Source: Phallusia mammillata (taxonomy: Eukaryota; Chordata; Ascidiacea; Phlebobranchia; Ascidiidae). From it: a DNA stretch of 64,000 bases. The DNA lies in contig QLIY01000364.1 in assembly GCA_003260075.1 (NCBI GenBank), forward strand, positions 66,100 through 130,099, written 5' to 3'. The position numbers and the translations under genes are program-made. This document shows positions 38,401-55,440 of the stretch, one piece after another. Each line of letters opens with the position of its first letter. Position 1 is the stretch's first letter. The notes under the pieces are model-generated. The model saw only the letters and a program-made list of their open reading frames with translations. It was not told the DNA's origin and ran no database searches.

Positions 38401-41400
38401 TGTAATGTGAGTTGTTGCATTTGCTTTATTTGGTTTCTTCACAATCTCAACCTCTTGATAAATTTTTTGTTCAAAACAATAACAAGACGATTCGGTTTCA
38501 TTTTCAGGACCTGAGAAAAATGTTTGGGAACTATAATTGGTATAATTGTGTGGGTTTCCTCAAGTTTAAATTGTAATTATTAGTTTCGCGCCCTGAGCAT
38601 GACTTTGTCCTGGGTTGATCCGTCACGTATCCAAGATATGACTTGCAATGTATCAAAAATATGACATTCATTTAAAACATCTTAAAGTTTTCTGTAACAA
38701 GCCACAACGAATCTTGAATGTAGTGATTTTGGATTTTTGGTTTCATGTTGTGGAGCGCTCTCTAATACCTTCCATCTCGCGTGGATTAAATTTATTTTAT
38801 TGCACCTCTGGGCTTTTTCGAATACAGCAATATTGAAGCGCCGAAACTACTTCAAATTTCAGGTTTAGTGGTGTATTTCAAAAAAAGTTTTAATGAGACT
38901 TGCAGCCATCTTATCCAGCTGCAATGAGTTTTTCGCTTAGTGATTTATTTCTTGGAAACGCAAACGAAGTGTTTTCCCACTTGATCAGAAAACGTTGGTC
39001 GCAACCTAAAGTTCACCAAACCGTCTTCTACTTCTAAACAAGAGGTGATAAAAAGTTTGTTAGATGCCCGCAAATAATTTTTACGTAGCAATTATCCCTC
39101 TACAAACGTCGTGTCAACGAAACTGCAGCGGTTTTTCTTCGCACGCATCCTAACGTTAGGCCAAAAAGCATTCAGATTATTCGACCACGCATTGACATGC
39201 CAACAAAAATACAACCGACTTCAATAAAACCTGGCCGTTTGATGTGCGAGAAGTTCCATGTAATGATGGTCCCATGTACGAAAAAGCGCCAATCGAATAT
39301 CGTGAAAAAGGTTAGTCATTGGAAGGTGTGGAGACACTGTTGTTCTTGGCACTGAACTGCAAAATTATTTTTTGCATTGTACCAGACTTTCCGTGGTTTA
39401 CTTTGGTGCTTGAGCACATTCTGGGCATGGGTACAATTTTAATTATATGCAAATTTTAATCCACCTTAAATGGAAAAACTTTTGTAGCGGTATATTTGCA
39501 CCGCCAATCCAGCAAAAATGCTTAAATCAACAACTTTTTTGCCAATGAAATGGAAATATCGTTTGTCGCTGCCATCTTGCCCTGGGCAAAAGCTGGTAAT
39601 TTTGGCAAAGTAGTGTGTAACTATTGGAGAAACTTTCAACTAAAGTCTTAACTAAGGTCTTAATTAGAAAAGAAGGAAGATAATCGGATATTGACGTTGA
39701 TTATGATACATATTATCGAAACATAATAGCAAGCCTGTTGTTGGTGCCATGAGTGTTCACGGTTTCGAATCTGTACGTGACATGAAGTATCGCCATGAAT
39801 TACCACGAAACTTGCACTCATTGCACTATGTGGAACGTTAGAAAGCGCTATATGCACTTCACGTTCTCATTTCACGCTTATATGCCATTTGAATGTTGCC
39901 CTATGTGGAGTACCGCCCTGTTCGAATGTGTATTACAATTAGGTCTTGATTGTGCAAATTACAACCTGCATAAATTCTGTGGCCGCCTTATTGCTAAAAT
40001 TTTTGTGTTAATTAGTCATGCACGTTTCATCCAGGAACAACTTAAAGTTAGTATGCTCCTTGCAAGCAATCAAACATTGGCTTGGTTACAATGTGGGGTT
40101 ATGCGTACCAACCTTTACGCACGTAAATAATAGTTACAGGGACTAATTGTCAATTGTCGCATAATTTTTGAAAAAGTTTTAATTTAACAGTATACTTTGT
40201 CCTACAGGTGATATTGTCATTTCTTGCCAAAAGCAAATCACGTATGAAATGTGAGCCGGTAAAATTATGGTCACGTTTGCCAAATATCCGCACGCAATCG
40301 CTGCCAGGGACAGATCCAATCGTGATTATTGTCCAAGAGTTTTTTTTGCAGACAGACAGTATTAGCCACAGTCGGACACGTTGATCATTCAACACGCATA
40401 TATCGTCCCACGAATCAATAGTCATGCAAATGTTAATTGACTTCTCTGGAAATAGTTTGACGCTTGCCTCTAAACGTGAGCCTTAATTGGCACCCACCGC
40501 AATACTTTATATAGTGGACATCTTCGCTTTCTTCGTAGTCTTTGTGTATGGATGGTGGCGGTCATGAGGTTAACCCTATGGCTATGTTTATATATGGCCA
40601 CCAACACGATGTTTCTCCATGTATTTACCTATTGTTCCGAAAAATTCAGACTTTAAAGTCTCGATGACGTGTTTACACCATGTCCCATTGCGTAACAAAC
40701 TTTGATAGATTGTTTTCTTTGCTCCGACGATCATTGGTCTGTTATTTTTTCAACCGCAAATTTTCGTTATGATTTAAAACAGGAAAGTCCAGATCGACGA
40801 CCAAAAGCATAATAAAGGATGCAAACTGATTTTGTGCTACGCAAGAAGACCCGTTCGCAAAATTAGTCTATCCCTAACTTATAAACTAATTAAATTTCGT
40901 CACATTTGCAAATTTTAGAACGAAGCGTTGAAGTGGACTGAATTTTAGATGAAAATTATTACGGCTCCACGAAACCTTGGTGGTTTTGCCTTTGGCCCTA
41001 TTTGGAAAGGTTGCCGACCCCTGCCCTGAATTGTGACCAAATGAGGATACAAATCCAAAGCAAAACTGTCTGTGTGTTTTGAATGTTATTCTTTTCTGTT
41101 TTATGGCACCACCAAACAATAAAGTCAATCGTCCACAGTTCGTCATGATGGTCGAGTTGGGCCGCTTTTATGCGTTTAGAAGATTACTTTATTCGGGCAC
41201 ACTTTGTTATTTACTTTAAATCGTTTAAATCTTAAAAAAAGGAAAATACATTTTAAACATATGTTTTGAATTTGGTTATTCCATCTTAAGTTTCTGAAAT
41301 ATTTAGAGTATAGTTGTCCAGGTGTTTACAAATATATATTGCCACCGTTTAAAAGCAAAGTGTAGAGTAGCAAGTTTTTTTTTAGTTTACAGGCCAAACT

Positions 41401-43247
41401 ACCAACTATTGGACGGCATTATTTGCAGAGCACCGATTGCTGCAAATCGCCTCATTTCTTGATCCATTGTACGTGATCAATTTGAATGTTCAGTTTCCTC
41501 ATCTCGTGGAATAAGACTTAAAATGCAAATACACGACTTCAGTGACATTTGTGTTCGCCTAATTGTGCCAATTATCACCATTTGCATTTGGCTAATATAC
41601 TTTGCATTACAACATGGCCTGATCCACTTTGGCATATTACTTGCAAAACTTAAAGAGTAAGCAAAGCACAAATGTCCCAGTATTTTGATAATTGATAAGC
41701 ACACGAAAACAAACTCACAACATATTCAAACATAATAGTGATTTCGGCAAAATCTATGTTTTATGCGGTCGGAGAAAAATCGCTTTTACGATGGTGAGAG
41801 TTTTCCAGCTGCCAAAACGCATCAAATTGCTTGCCGGTCAAAATTTAATCGGATTGTGGTGTAGATGGTGCAACAAACACAGGTCATCGCGCTTGAAAAG
41901 CCACACAAATAACCGAGCTTCGGCCAATCACGTTTTAGGTAAATTTGCAAGCGGACGAAACGACAATTAATTAAAACTAACCGTGGATAGTCGGCATCCA
42001 TCAACCTAGTAATTATGGACATAATTATTTGACATACAACAGTATGAAAAACCTGTTTTTTCGCTTTGCTTGCGATTTTTAAAGGTGCGGCGGTTCCATT
42101 TTAAGCGCGCAAACCCATATTTAGACATTTTGATCTTTTTTTGGTCTTGCTTTGTAATTGAGGCTTTCGTTTTTGTGCTAGTAGCCTTTATATTTGTGAT
42201 ATAGTAGCCTAAATAATTGTGATATATCGGCAATAGATAACACTTATTGTATTTGCCATGTTACTTTTCTAATAGGTAAAGTAGTGTCATGACCCCAACC
42301 ATTAAAAGCGAAACAAAACAGCACCATTTTGCGACTTTTTTAATTCACAAAAAAATGGCAAAATGTTTAATTAAATTTTAAAAGCGATGAGGTTGTTGCA
42401 AAAAAAGCAATGCATTTTTCTTGGTGGTTTCGTTGCAATTTTCCTCGTACAAGTCTCCACGACATACCTTGGGTAATTTCCTCCCTGCAGGTGTGCATAT
42501 GCACCACCGGAACATGTCAGTTTTCCAGAGGTGACATGCGGTCGTCGGGATTACAGACCAACACGCCGAAACTTGTCGAAAATGCCAAATCAGTTCAAGC
42601 AGACCAAAATTTTCACTCACTATTTGACGCACGCCACCATCCCGTCAGCAGAGGCCCGCGTACAAGATCCAGGCGAGTTAGTAATTAAAATTCCATTGGG
42701 TGCACTTGCGCCTACGCCTGCTCAACCTGTAGTCCGATGGGCTTGCTTTCCAGGGATTGGCCGGTCCAAAACACAGTTGTTTGTCGTTGAAATAAAGTAT
42801 TAACGGCTACTGCAGCTAATGTTTAAATTGCCGTTTATTATTATCCGTGTATTTCTGGACCCCCGTCGTTTGACCTCATGGCACTACGTTTTCACAAGTA
42901 TATAGAAAAGTTTGTGAAATTCTGTTGAGTTGTTATATAACACTAAGATCATTTTTAGGTATATTTTTTACGATTGTCGTTTCGTTTGATGGATAATTTG
43001 ATTTTGCGACGCGAAACGAGTCAAACCAGCAAGACATGAAGACCTTTAGATTTAAATTGCAAGTTGAGATGTTTAAATACCAACATGAAGGAAACTTCCG
43101 AAAAACGCCGAATTATGCACCAAACAAGGTGGGGGTTGAAATGATCACTTTCCCAGGATGTGGTAATAATAGATTTACATCCTCAAGAAAATTATCTTCG
43201 CCTTTTGCATGACCTACACTCAGCGGGAAACGCGTGGGTTGGCAATT
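35491..43247. other. Gene-poor stretch of about 7.8 kb
   Basis: No family signature or exon chain found on either strand. Open frames up to about 110 codons exist (for example 39795-40130 plus, and 35788-36042 minus, which has a hydrophobic C-terminal half), but none is recognisable. Near 40975-41022 the words GGAAAGGTTGCCGACCCCTGC look like the right end of a hAT element without its partner. Confidence 0.45.
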
Positions 43248-43380
43248 TTCTGGTCTTATACCCCGCCTGTCCAGTTTCTCATACTCGTGCTTCAGGATTA
43301 CCAGCCTTGCTTCNTTCTGGCCTTATACCCCGCCTGTCCAGTTTCTCATACTCGTGCTTCAGGATTACCCGCCTTGCTTC
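43248..43380. repeat. 66-bp direct duplication around N at 43314
   Basis: 43248-43313 and 43315-43380 are near-identical, separated by one N. Same joint type as at 18142. No gene is involved. Confidence 0.8.
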
Positions 43381-43739
43381 CGCTTACATACAGATCCACT
43401 TTGCAATACGATTTTCCCAGCTCCGAGTTCGATAACAATTTCGATTGCCGCTGTTTGACCTCTGCTCATCCGACTTCGCTATGAAACAGAAGGCGAGAAT
43501 CAGACAGGATTAACTCAGCATAACTTCAACTCGCGTCTTTCGTACAAGAGGTTGACTACTTAATATCGCTGATGATTACATACCGGTGTCCATGTAGGTC
43601 ACGACTGCAAGCTGTTATTTTGGCGAGCCTGTACTTATCCCGGCTTCCGTGCTGCACAAAGTCTTTTTGGGCCACAAAACCAAAAGTAAAGTATTTAGGC
43701 TATTGTTACCAGTTTGTTGATTTCATTGATCAATTCAGT

Positions 43740-46588
43740 ATTTTTTACTTCGATGTGTGGCCGTTAGGGGGCGTAAGTCGCACTGACTGGAACTAAAAAA
43801 GTTATACCGGTTAAAGAGGGGCAGGAACTTGGCCGAATGGCCTGGCGCGCCTGACCCATATACAGACATAAAAAACCTGATCGGGATTCGTCCCCGGGAG
43901 GTTCCTGGGTTCGAACCCCGTNGGTATTCGTCCCCGGGAGTGTCCTGGGGCCGAACCCCGTGAAAAAAATACCGGTTGAAGAGCATGATATCGGTCTAAT
44001 GTCCTGACCCTTATGGAGACATAGAAACCTTATCATACTAAGGTGCATACTGGCTTCTGTACCCTGAAAAACAGATGGTATTGGTGGATTTTTTTGCATA
44101 ATCAGCAGAAACGGGGGGAATTCTGAAAGTTATTTTGCAAATATGCTTTCACAAATTTGAAACAAGACTGTTTGTATTTTTCAAAAGACAGTGTTTGAAG
44201 TCAAAATGGTATTATCTTAAAATAAACTTGCATGCCACCATAACCTTTTCTTCTCTTGCTCCTAAGAGCTTAATCGCATATTAAACGTCATTACATCGGA
44301 AAAACAAGAATTTTCATCGTTTTTACTCAAACAGATTATAAATTCTTTGATCCTCTTTAACCTGCATTAATTCTCATTGTGTATTACTATTATTATTATT
44401 TTTTGAGTCTATTGCTTAAAGCTGCTGTAATCACGCATTACACGTAACACTCCCAACAGCAACACGTTTGGAAATTCAGAATTGCTTGCAGAAACCCATT
44501 GCTGGTATTACAAGGGGCAAAGTGGCAATGAATGCACGTAGGTTATAGCAGATCGTGGCATGCAGCCAGGAAAATACAACTACTGCAAGCATTTAAGTTT
44601 TGTTGGATCAACAAACGAATGGATGCACATGTTTACAACATAAATACTCAACGCAATTAAGACTACTTTCAATGCATAGTCGTGCTTGGAATAAGGCGAT
44701 TAGCAGTAAACACCTTCGACGACTTTCGACTTTTACATTGACAAGTCGTCACCCTGGTTTACAGTTTAAGTCTATATCATCGCTTCTTAGGCCTAAGCTT
44801 AATCGAAAAACAATTGTTAAATATACATTTGGCCGCTAGCGTGGTTTGTTATTCAAATTTAATAGCATACGTTAATTTTCGTAGAAATCTGGCAAGATGT
44901 GTAACGTCTTTTTTTAACTTGGCAGCGATAAAGGTTCTACGATACGATACCCTCTAGCCCCCCCCCCCTTTACTCAAACAGATTATAAATTCTTTGATCC
45001 TCTTTAACCTGCATTAATTCTCATTGTGTATTACTATTATTATTATTTTTTGAGTCTATTGCTTAAAGCTGCTGTAATCACGCATTACACGTAACACTCC
45101 CAACAGCAACACGTTTGGAAATTCAGAATTGCTTGCAGAAACCCATTGCTGGTATTACAAGGGGCAAAGTGGCCCCCCCCCCGGTTAAAGAGAATGATAT
45201 CGGTCTAATGTCCTGACCCTTATGCAGACATAGAAACCTTATCGTACTAAGGTGCATACTGGCTTATGTGCCCTGAAAAACAAATGGTATTGGTGGATTT
45301 TTGCATAATCAGCAGAAAAAAGAAGTTATTTTGCAAATATGCTTTCACAGATTTGAAACAAGGCTGTTTGTATTTTTCAAAAGACAGTGTTTGAAGTCAA
45401 AATGGTATTATCTTAAAATAAACTTGCATGCCACCATAACCTTTTCTTGTCTTGCTCCTGAGAGCTTAATCGCATATTAAACGTCATTACATCGGTAAAA
45501 CAAGAATTTTCAGCGTTTTTACTCAAACAGATTATAAATTCTTTGATCCTCTTTAACCTGCATTATTTGTGATGTATTCCTATTATTATTATTTTTATAG
45601 TCTATTGTTTAAAGCTGCTGTGATCACGCATTACACGTAACACTCCCAACGGCAACACGTTTGGAAATTCAGAATTGCTTGCAGATATCCATTGATGGTA
45701 TTACAATGGATTTTAAACTAAGTGACAATGAATGCACGTAGGTTATAGCAGATCGTGGCATGCAGCCAGGAAAATACAACTACTGCAAGCATTTAAGTTT
45801 TGTTGGATCAACAAACGAATGGATGCACATGTTTACAACATAAATACTCAACGCAATTAAGACTACTTTCAATGCATAGTCGTGCTTGGAATAAGGCGAT
45901 TAGCAGTAAACACCTTCGATGACTTTCGACTTTATCATGGACGTGTTGTCACCCCGGTTTACAGGTTAAGTATATATCATCGCATCTTAGGCCTAAGCTT
46001 AATTCGAAAAACAATTGTTAAATATACATTTACCCGCAAGCTTGGTTTGTTAGTCAAATTTACCAGCACACGTGAACTTTCGTAGAAATCTGGCAAGGTG
46101 TGTAACGTATTTTTTTAACTTGTCAACGATAAAGGTTCTACGATACCCTCTAGCGTTTCTTTATGCCAAAATTATAAAACCACCGCAAGTGGGCGACAAC
46201 GAGTTGTTTTCAAAATGCAAATTAGAAGTTAATCAAATTAGAAGTTAATAATTCTATGTGTCGCCGTTAGGGGGCGTGAGTCGTACTGACTGGAACTAAA
46301 AAAGTTATTCCGGTTAAACCCCCCCCCCTTTACTCAAACAGATTATAAATTCTTTGATCCTCTTTAACCTGCATTATTTGTGATGTATTCCTATTATTAT
46401 TATTTTTATAGTCTATTGTTTAAAGCTGCTGTGATCACGCATTACACGTAACACTCCCAACGGCAACACGTTTGGAAATTCAGAATTGCTTGCAGATATC
46501 CATTGATGGTATTACAATGGATTTTAAACTAAGTGACAATGAATGCACGTAGGTTATAGCAGATCGTGGCATGCAGCCAGGAAAATAC
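43740..46588. repeat. Block of partial duplications joined by C pads and N bases
   Basis: Sequence starting near 43973 recurs from 45183. Sequence from about 44323 recurs at 44969 and 45519, and again at 46329. The GTTAGGGGGCGT stretch near 43763 recurs near 46265. The joints are C pads at 44958-44968, 45173-45182 and 46319-46328, and N at 43922 and 46589. Copies differ by scattered substitutions and small indels, as two haplotypes would. No coding sequence is recognised. Confidence 0.75.
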
Positions 46589-48249
46589 NTTAATTTTTAT
46601 TGAACAGTATAGACTACCATTACGTAACTATGAACAATATTATCAGCACCAAAATACCTGTCACACTAGAGTTGTAGGCAGGCCTGGTATTTGAGCCCGA
46701 CAGTTTGATTGTCATGCCCATACATAAAAGCCTGAAAAACGAACGGCTGTAGAGAATATAAAATTAGACATACACAAGGGACTAGATAAGACGTTGTTAG
46801 GACTGTTGCGTTATAGGTTAAGGTTAGTAGGCTACTGTATATCCAAACGGTTTTGACACTACCAAATTCCTTTTACGATGTATCGGATGCATCAACCCGA
46901 TTGTGCAGCAAAAACATTTCGAAGATGGTGTTGTTTGTACAACGCTGGGTTGGATTTCACACACAATAAAGTTACCGAAACATTACCAAAACCGTAAACA
47001 TCACCAAACGAACATATCCGACCAAAATGTTTCGGACAACTGAAACTTCGTTGAATCACCAAGTATTAACCATGAAGCAGAACGCATTTACGCTAACATT
47101 TTGTTGATGAATCTTTTTTTAATCATTACTATCGCTTCCTAAAAGAGAAGCAACAATCTTAAACAGGCTTTCACCAATGTCATGTTTCACGCAAAATCAA
47201 AATTGTCACTAAAGCGTGGGTATTGATGAGCATATACCCGAGTGAACACTCAATCACCTATACAATTTGCTGAACAAATCATTCAAAACGTACCCACGTA
47301 ACCCGGAGATTTAGGAAATAACATTCCCGAACAACTCATTGCTTTGCTATTGTTCCAACATTGTTATTATCCTGTTAAATTCAGAAACACATGGTTTGCC
47401 GCACGTAGCGTCTACATGCACGAGGTTATAGAGGTCTATGTGAGATTGTCCTAAAAACTGGATTAAAAAAAATTGCTCCAATGTCGACAAAATTGCTTTA
47501 CATGAGCACTTTCGAAAAATACAAAACAGGCTTATAGCTGCGTTTATTCGAACATTATACGAATACCACGAAACCGGTTCACCAAAAGTATCTTCTGGCT
47601 TGATGTTCGGTTTGTTTGATCTGTCGTCGCTCTATTGCAGCAACTTTATGCATTAACACACACACAAGGCAATGTTTCCTGTTTCTTGTGGTGTATACCA
47701 CGGGAATATAATAGTCGGCGCCAAAACAAGCGTGCTTTACATCAATGTTTTTTGTTAATACCTACCATGTCAAAATCGATCCACCCCTCACTACTAAGAT
47801 CACATAAAACGTGTAAACCCTATACACTTTTTTAAACGTATGTCAAAATGTAGAAAAATCAAGCAAGATCAGTGGAAACTGTCTGTTTCTAACGGGTGTC
47901 CAAATTAAAACACGTCAGGAACTCGCGATATAAAACGGGATTTAAATTAACTTTAAAGACCGTGACCCTCCTGATACTTTAACACCATGCATTCACCAAA
48001 GTTCGTTCTTATGCGAGCGCGAAAATCGCGGCAGTACATCATCTTTATGGACAGTAATTAGCACGTGCAAGACGCGAAGCGACTCCCTTAATACAGTCGT
48101 GTGTGTGGGGAAAACACCACGCCCCAGGGAAAAATGAAAACAACCACACCAGATAAGTATTTGGGCGTGGATATTCATCTGGCAGCTGCCAATCATCAAA
48201 AGGAAAGACAGCAAGTCAGTTTAATGATCAATTCAACATGTTTGCTAAA

Positions 48250-48319
48250 ATGAATTTCTGGTTATTTGCTGCTTGTGTGTTTATTTTAAATTTGACCTGT
48301 AGCCAAGCTTTGAATTCAG
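48250..48319 (+). pseudogene. Orphan copy of the trefoil/TSP1 signal-peptide exon
   Basis: Seventy bases encoding MNFWLFAACVFILNLTCSQA plus LNS, ending at a GT donor in phase 1. Length, phase and sequence match the first exon of the gene starting at 49757, which has MDIWLFAACVFILYLTCG. No second exon follows before the next copy. If the assembly is right, it is a dead or alternative first exon. If not, it is the same exon from the other haplotype. Confidence 0.55.
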
Positions 48320-49585
48320 GTAAATAGCATAGTTTTGATATAAATTTATTTGAATATAATACATGTTCATGACAAAAGTATGCCAAGTTTATTAGAGCCA
48401 GGTAGTTTTTCAACAGTTTGCTAACGTACGTTTTTTGTCCAGATTGTCGATGTTGGGAAAATCCAATCTTTCGTGTTTCTTGTNTTTTACCTTTATTTCT
48501 TTTAAAAAGGATTCTAGTTTGTTTAACAACCAGTAATATCCGATTTAAAAGCCTACGCTTCACGTAAACACGAAAAAACAGACGACAACACCACTTTTTC
48601 CTATCCTTTTCCATTGTAAACGCTAAAATCTTAGTGGTCGCGTTTAAGCGGAACCGATCTTAATACTTGCAGAGNAACCGATCCTAATACTTGCAGAGAA
48701 TATTTTTATTTTTAAAACACAAATGAAGTTTAATAAGTATCAGATTAAAATTCCTAAAAATCAGAATAATTAATTTAAACTTACATGCAAAATTTTAGTT
48801 CAAACCGTTGCGTATTGGCAAAGATATCGCCCCATTTATGTCGTCGCTAAATGGGAAGTGTTCAGTCTATGCTATAATCATATATAATGCTACAGCTTTT
48901 GGTTTGGATTGTTAAATTTTATTGAACAGTATACCGTTGCGTAACAATGAACAATATCATCATCGCCAAATTATCTGCCACACCAGAGTTTTCAAAAAAT
49001 AAATACATTAAAAACAAAAAATTAAACGCATAACTGAAAATACATTTCAAACAACCAAACGTTACATTATATTTAGTTTGTTTGATCTGCCGTCGCTCTA
49101 TTTTAGCTGTCATAAAAGCAACCTGGTGCGTACAGCATACACACAAGGCAGTATTTTTGTAATGTATGCCATACGAATCCATGACAAATGCCCAACGCTA
49201 AGACAAGCATGCTTCACATCAATGTTAGGGGTTGATATCCACCGACAGTACATGTTAGAAAACGTTAAAATCGATCTACCCCTTACTACTAGGATCACAT
49301 AAAACAAAAAACATATGGTAAAATGCAAATAGGTGAAGCAAGATCAGTGGGTAATGTATGTTTCTAAAGTGGGTTGTCTAAATTAAAACACGTCAGGAAC
49401 TCGCGATAAAAAACGGGATTTAAATTTACTTTAAAGACCGTGACCACTTCTGAAACTTTAACACCATGCATTCACCAAAGTTCGTTCTTATGCGAGTGCG
49501 AAAATCGCGGCGGTAAATCATCTTTATGGACAGTAATTAGCACGTGCAAGACGCAAAGCGACTCCCTTAATACAGTCGTGTATGT

Positions 49586-49650
<65 letters not shown>
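49586..49650. repeat. 65-base G tract
   Basis: In the parallel copy (around 48110-48150) this position holds ordinary mixed sequence of similar length, so the tract replaces real bases. Probably a sequencing or gap-filling artefact upstream of the trefoil/TSP1 gene start. Confidence 0.85.
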
Positions 49651-49652
<2 letters not shown>

Positions 49653-49756
49653 CACACCAGATAAGTATTGGGGCGTGGATATTCATCTGGCAGCTGCCAA
49701 TCATCAAAAGGAAAGACGGCAAGTCAGTTTTATGGTCAATTCAACAAGGCGCCACA

Positions 49757-54499
<4,743 letters not shown>

Positions 54500-54540
54500 T
54501 TTTGTTTAATTTATTTGCGCCTTTGTTTTTGTATTACTGC

Positions 54541-54546
54541 AATAAA
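54541..54546 (+). terminator. Polyadenylation signal AATAAA of the trefoil/TSP1 gene
   Basis: AATAAA 42 nt after the stop at 54497-54499, followed within 15-50 nt by GT-rich sequence (TGTCTTTGTGTTTCTTG, GTTGTCTTTTGTG). This layout is canonical for 3' end formation and separates this gene from the WxxW/VWD gene downstream. Confidence 0.7.
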
Positions 54547-55440
54547 ACTTCCCAATGTCTTTGTGTTTCTTGAGGTTGTCTTTTGTGCACTACTTTCTTT
54601 AAAAAAGTATGTGCCACATTTGAAGAGTAGCACTTCACGCCAAACTCGTGTGCCGCGAAAGTGTAGCCTACGTTATAAAAAAAACTTAAGAAAACAAGAT
54701 ATTGTTTCATCACAGATTTAAACTTGCATTTTAAGCTGCGCTTTAAGTGTGACTTGCGTAAAAAAAGGTTTCAGCACTGATTCATGCTTAATTAATTTAC
54801 TCTTTGGAGGTTACATTTGCCTTTTCATAAAACAGGTAACAATTCATTTGTTTCAATATACAAATGCACATAATAAACCTGTATTGTCTGTCGATCCAAC
54901 CGCTATTTCGTGTTAAGGTTCGGATGAAAAACAATCGATGTTATGCGGGCGTTGCAGAAAACAGGCAAACAAACAGCCTTGAAGAGGAAGCTGCCTTCCT
55001 GTACAACTCATCCAAAGGGTTATTGTTTTATCTGTATTATCCTGTTTTGTACTCTTTGGTTCCACTGAAAACCTGTGAATAATTCACCTGTAGACTTACG
55101 TGTATCCTGTTGTTTTAATGTTGCAAACGTTTAGTTTGATTATACACGCCCCCTGTTAGGAGGACAGATACGAACCCGAAGATAAACTACATTGGTGACT
55201 TGCGTTTGAAGTAAGTTCTTGTGTAATGTAAAGTATAAGTTGTAATTTTTTGTCATTACAGTGAGGTAAGTTGCATCTAATTAGATTATTCATCCAAACC
55301 CAGTACACTTTCGTTATTTTTGTCATAAAAAATAAATTAGGTGTTTCTTTAAAAACAGATATCAAGTGCAATTAGCCAGTGTTTTAAACTCTGACAACTG
55401 TTGAATTTTATAGGCCTACTTTTGTTTTCCAGTCAACAAA
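54547..55440. other. Intergenic between trefoil/TSP1 and WxxW/VWD genes
   Basis: About 900 bp with no recognised coding sequence. Just before the next start codon the sequence reads TTTTGTTTTCCAG then eight bases then ATG. This is a strong splice-acceptor-like site, either the end of a 5' UTR intron or a trans-splicing acceptor. Confidence 0.5.

Noticed and set aside
42531-42803. 90-codon plus-strand frame ending near AATAAA
   Set aside because: Composition and lack of any recognisable motif fit a chance open frame; no splice partners.
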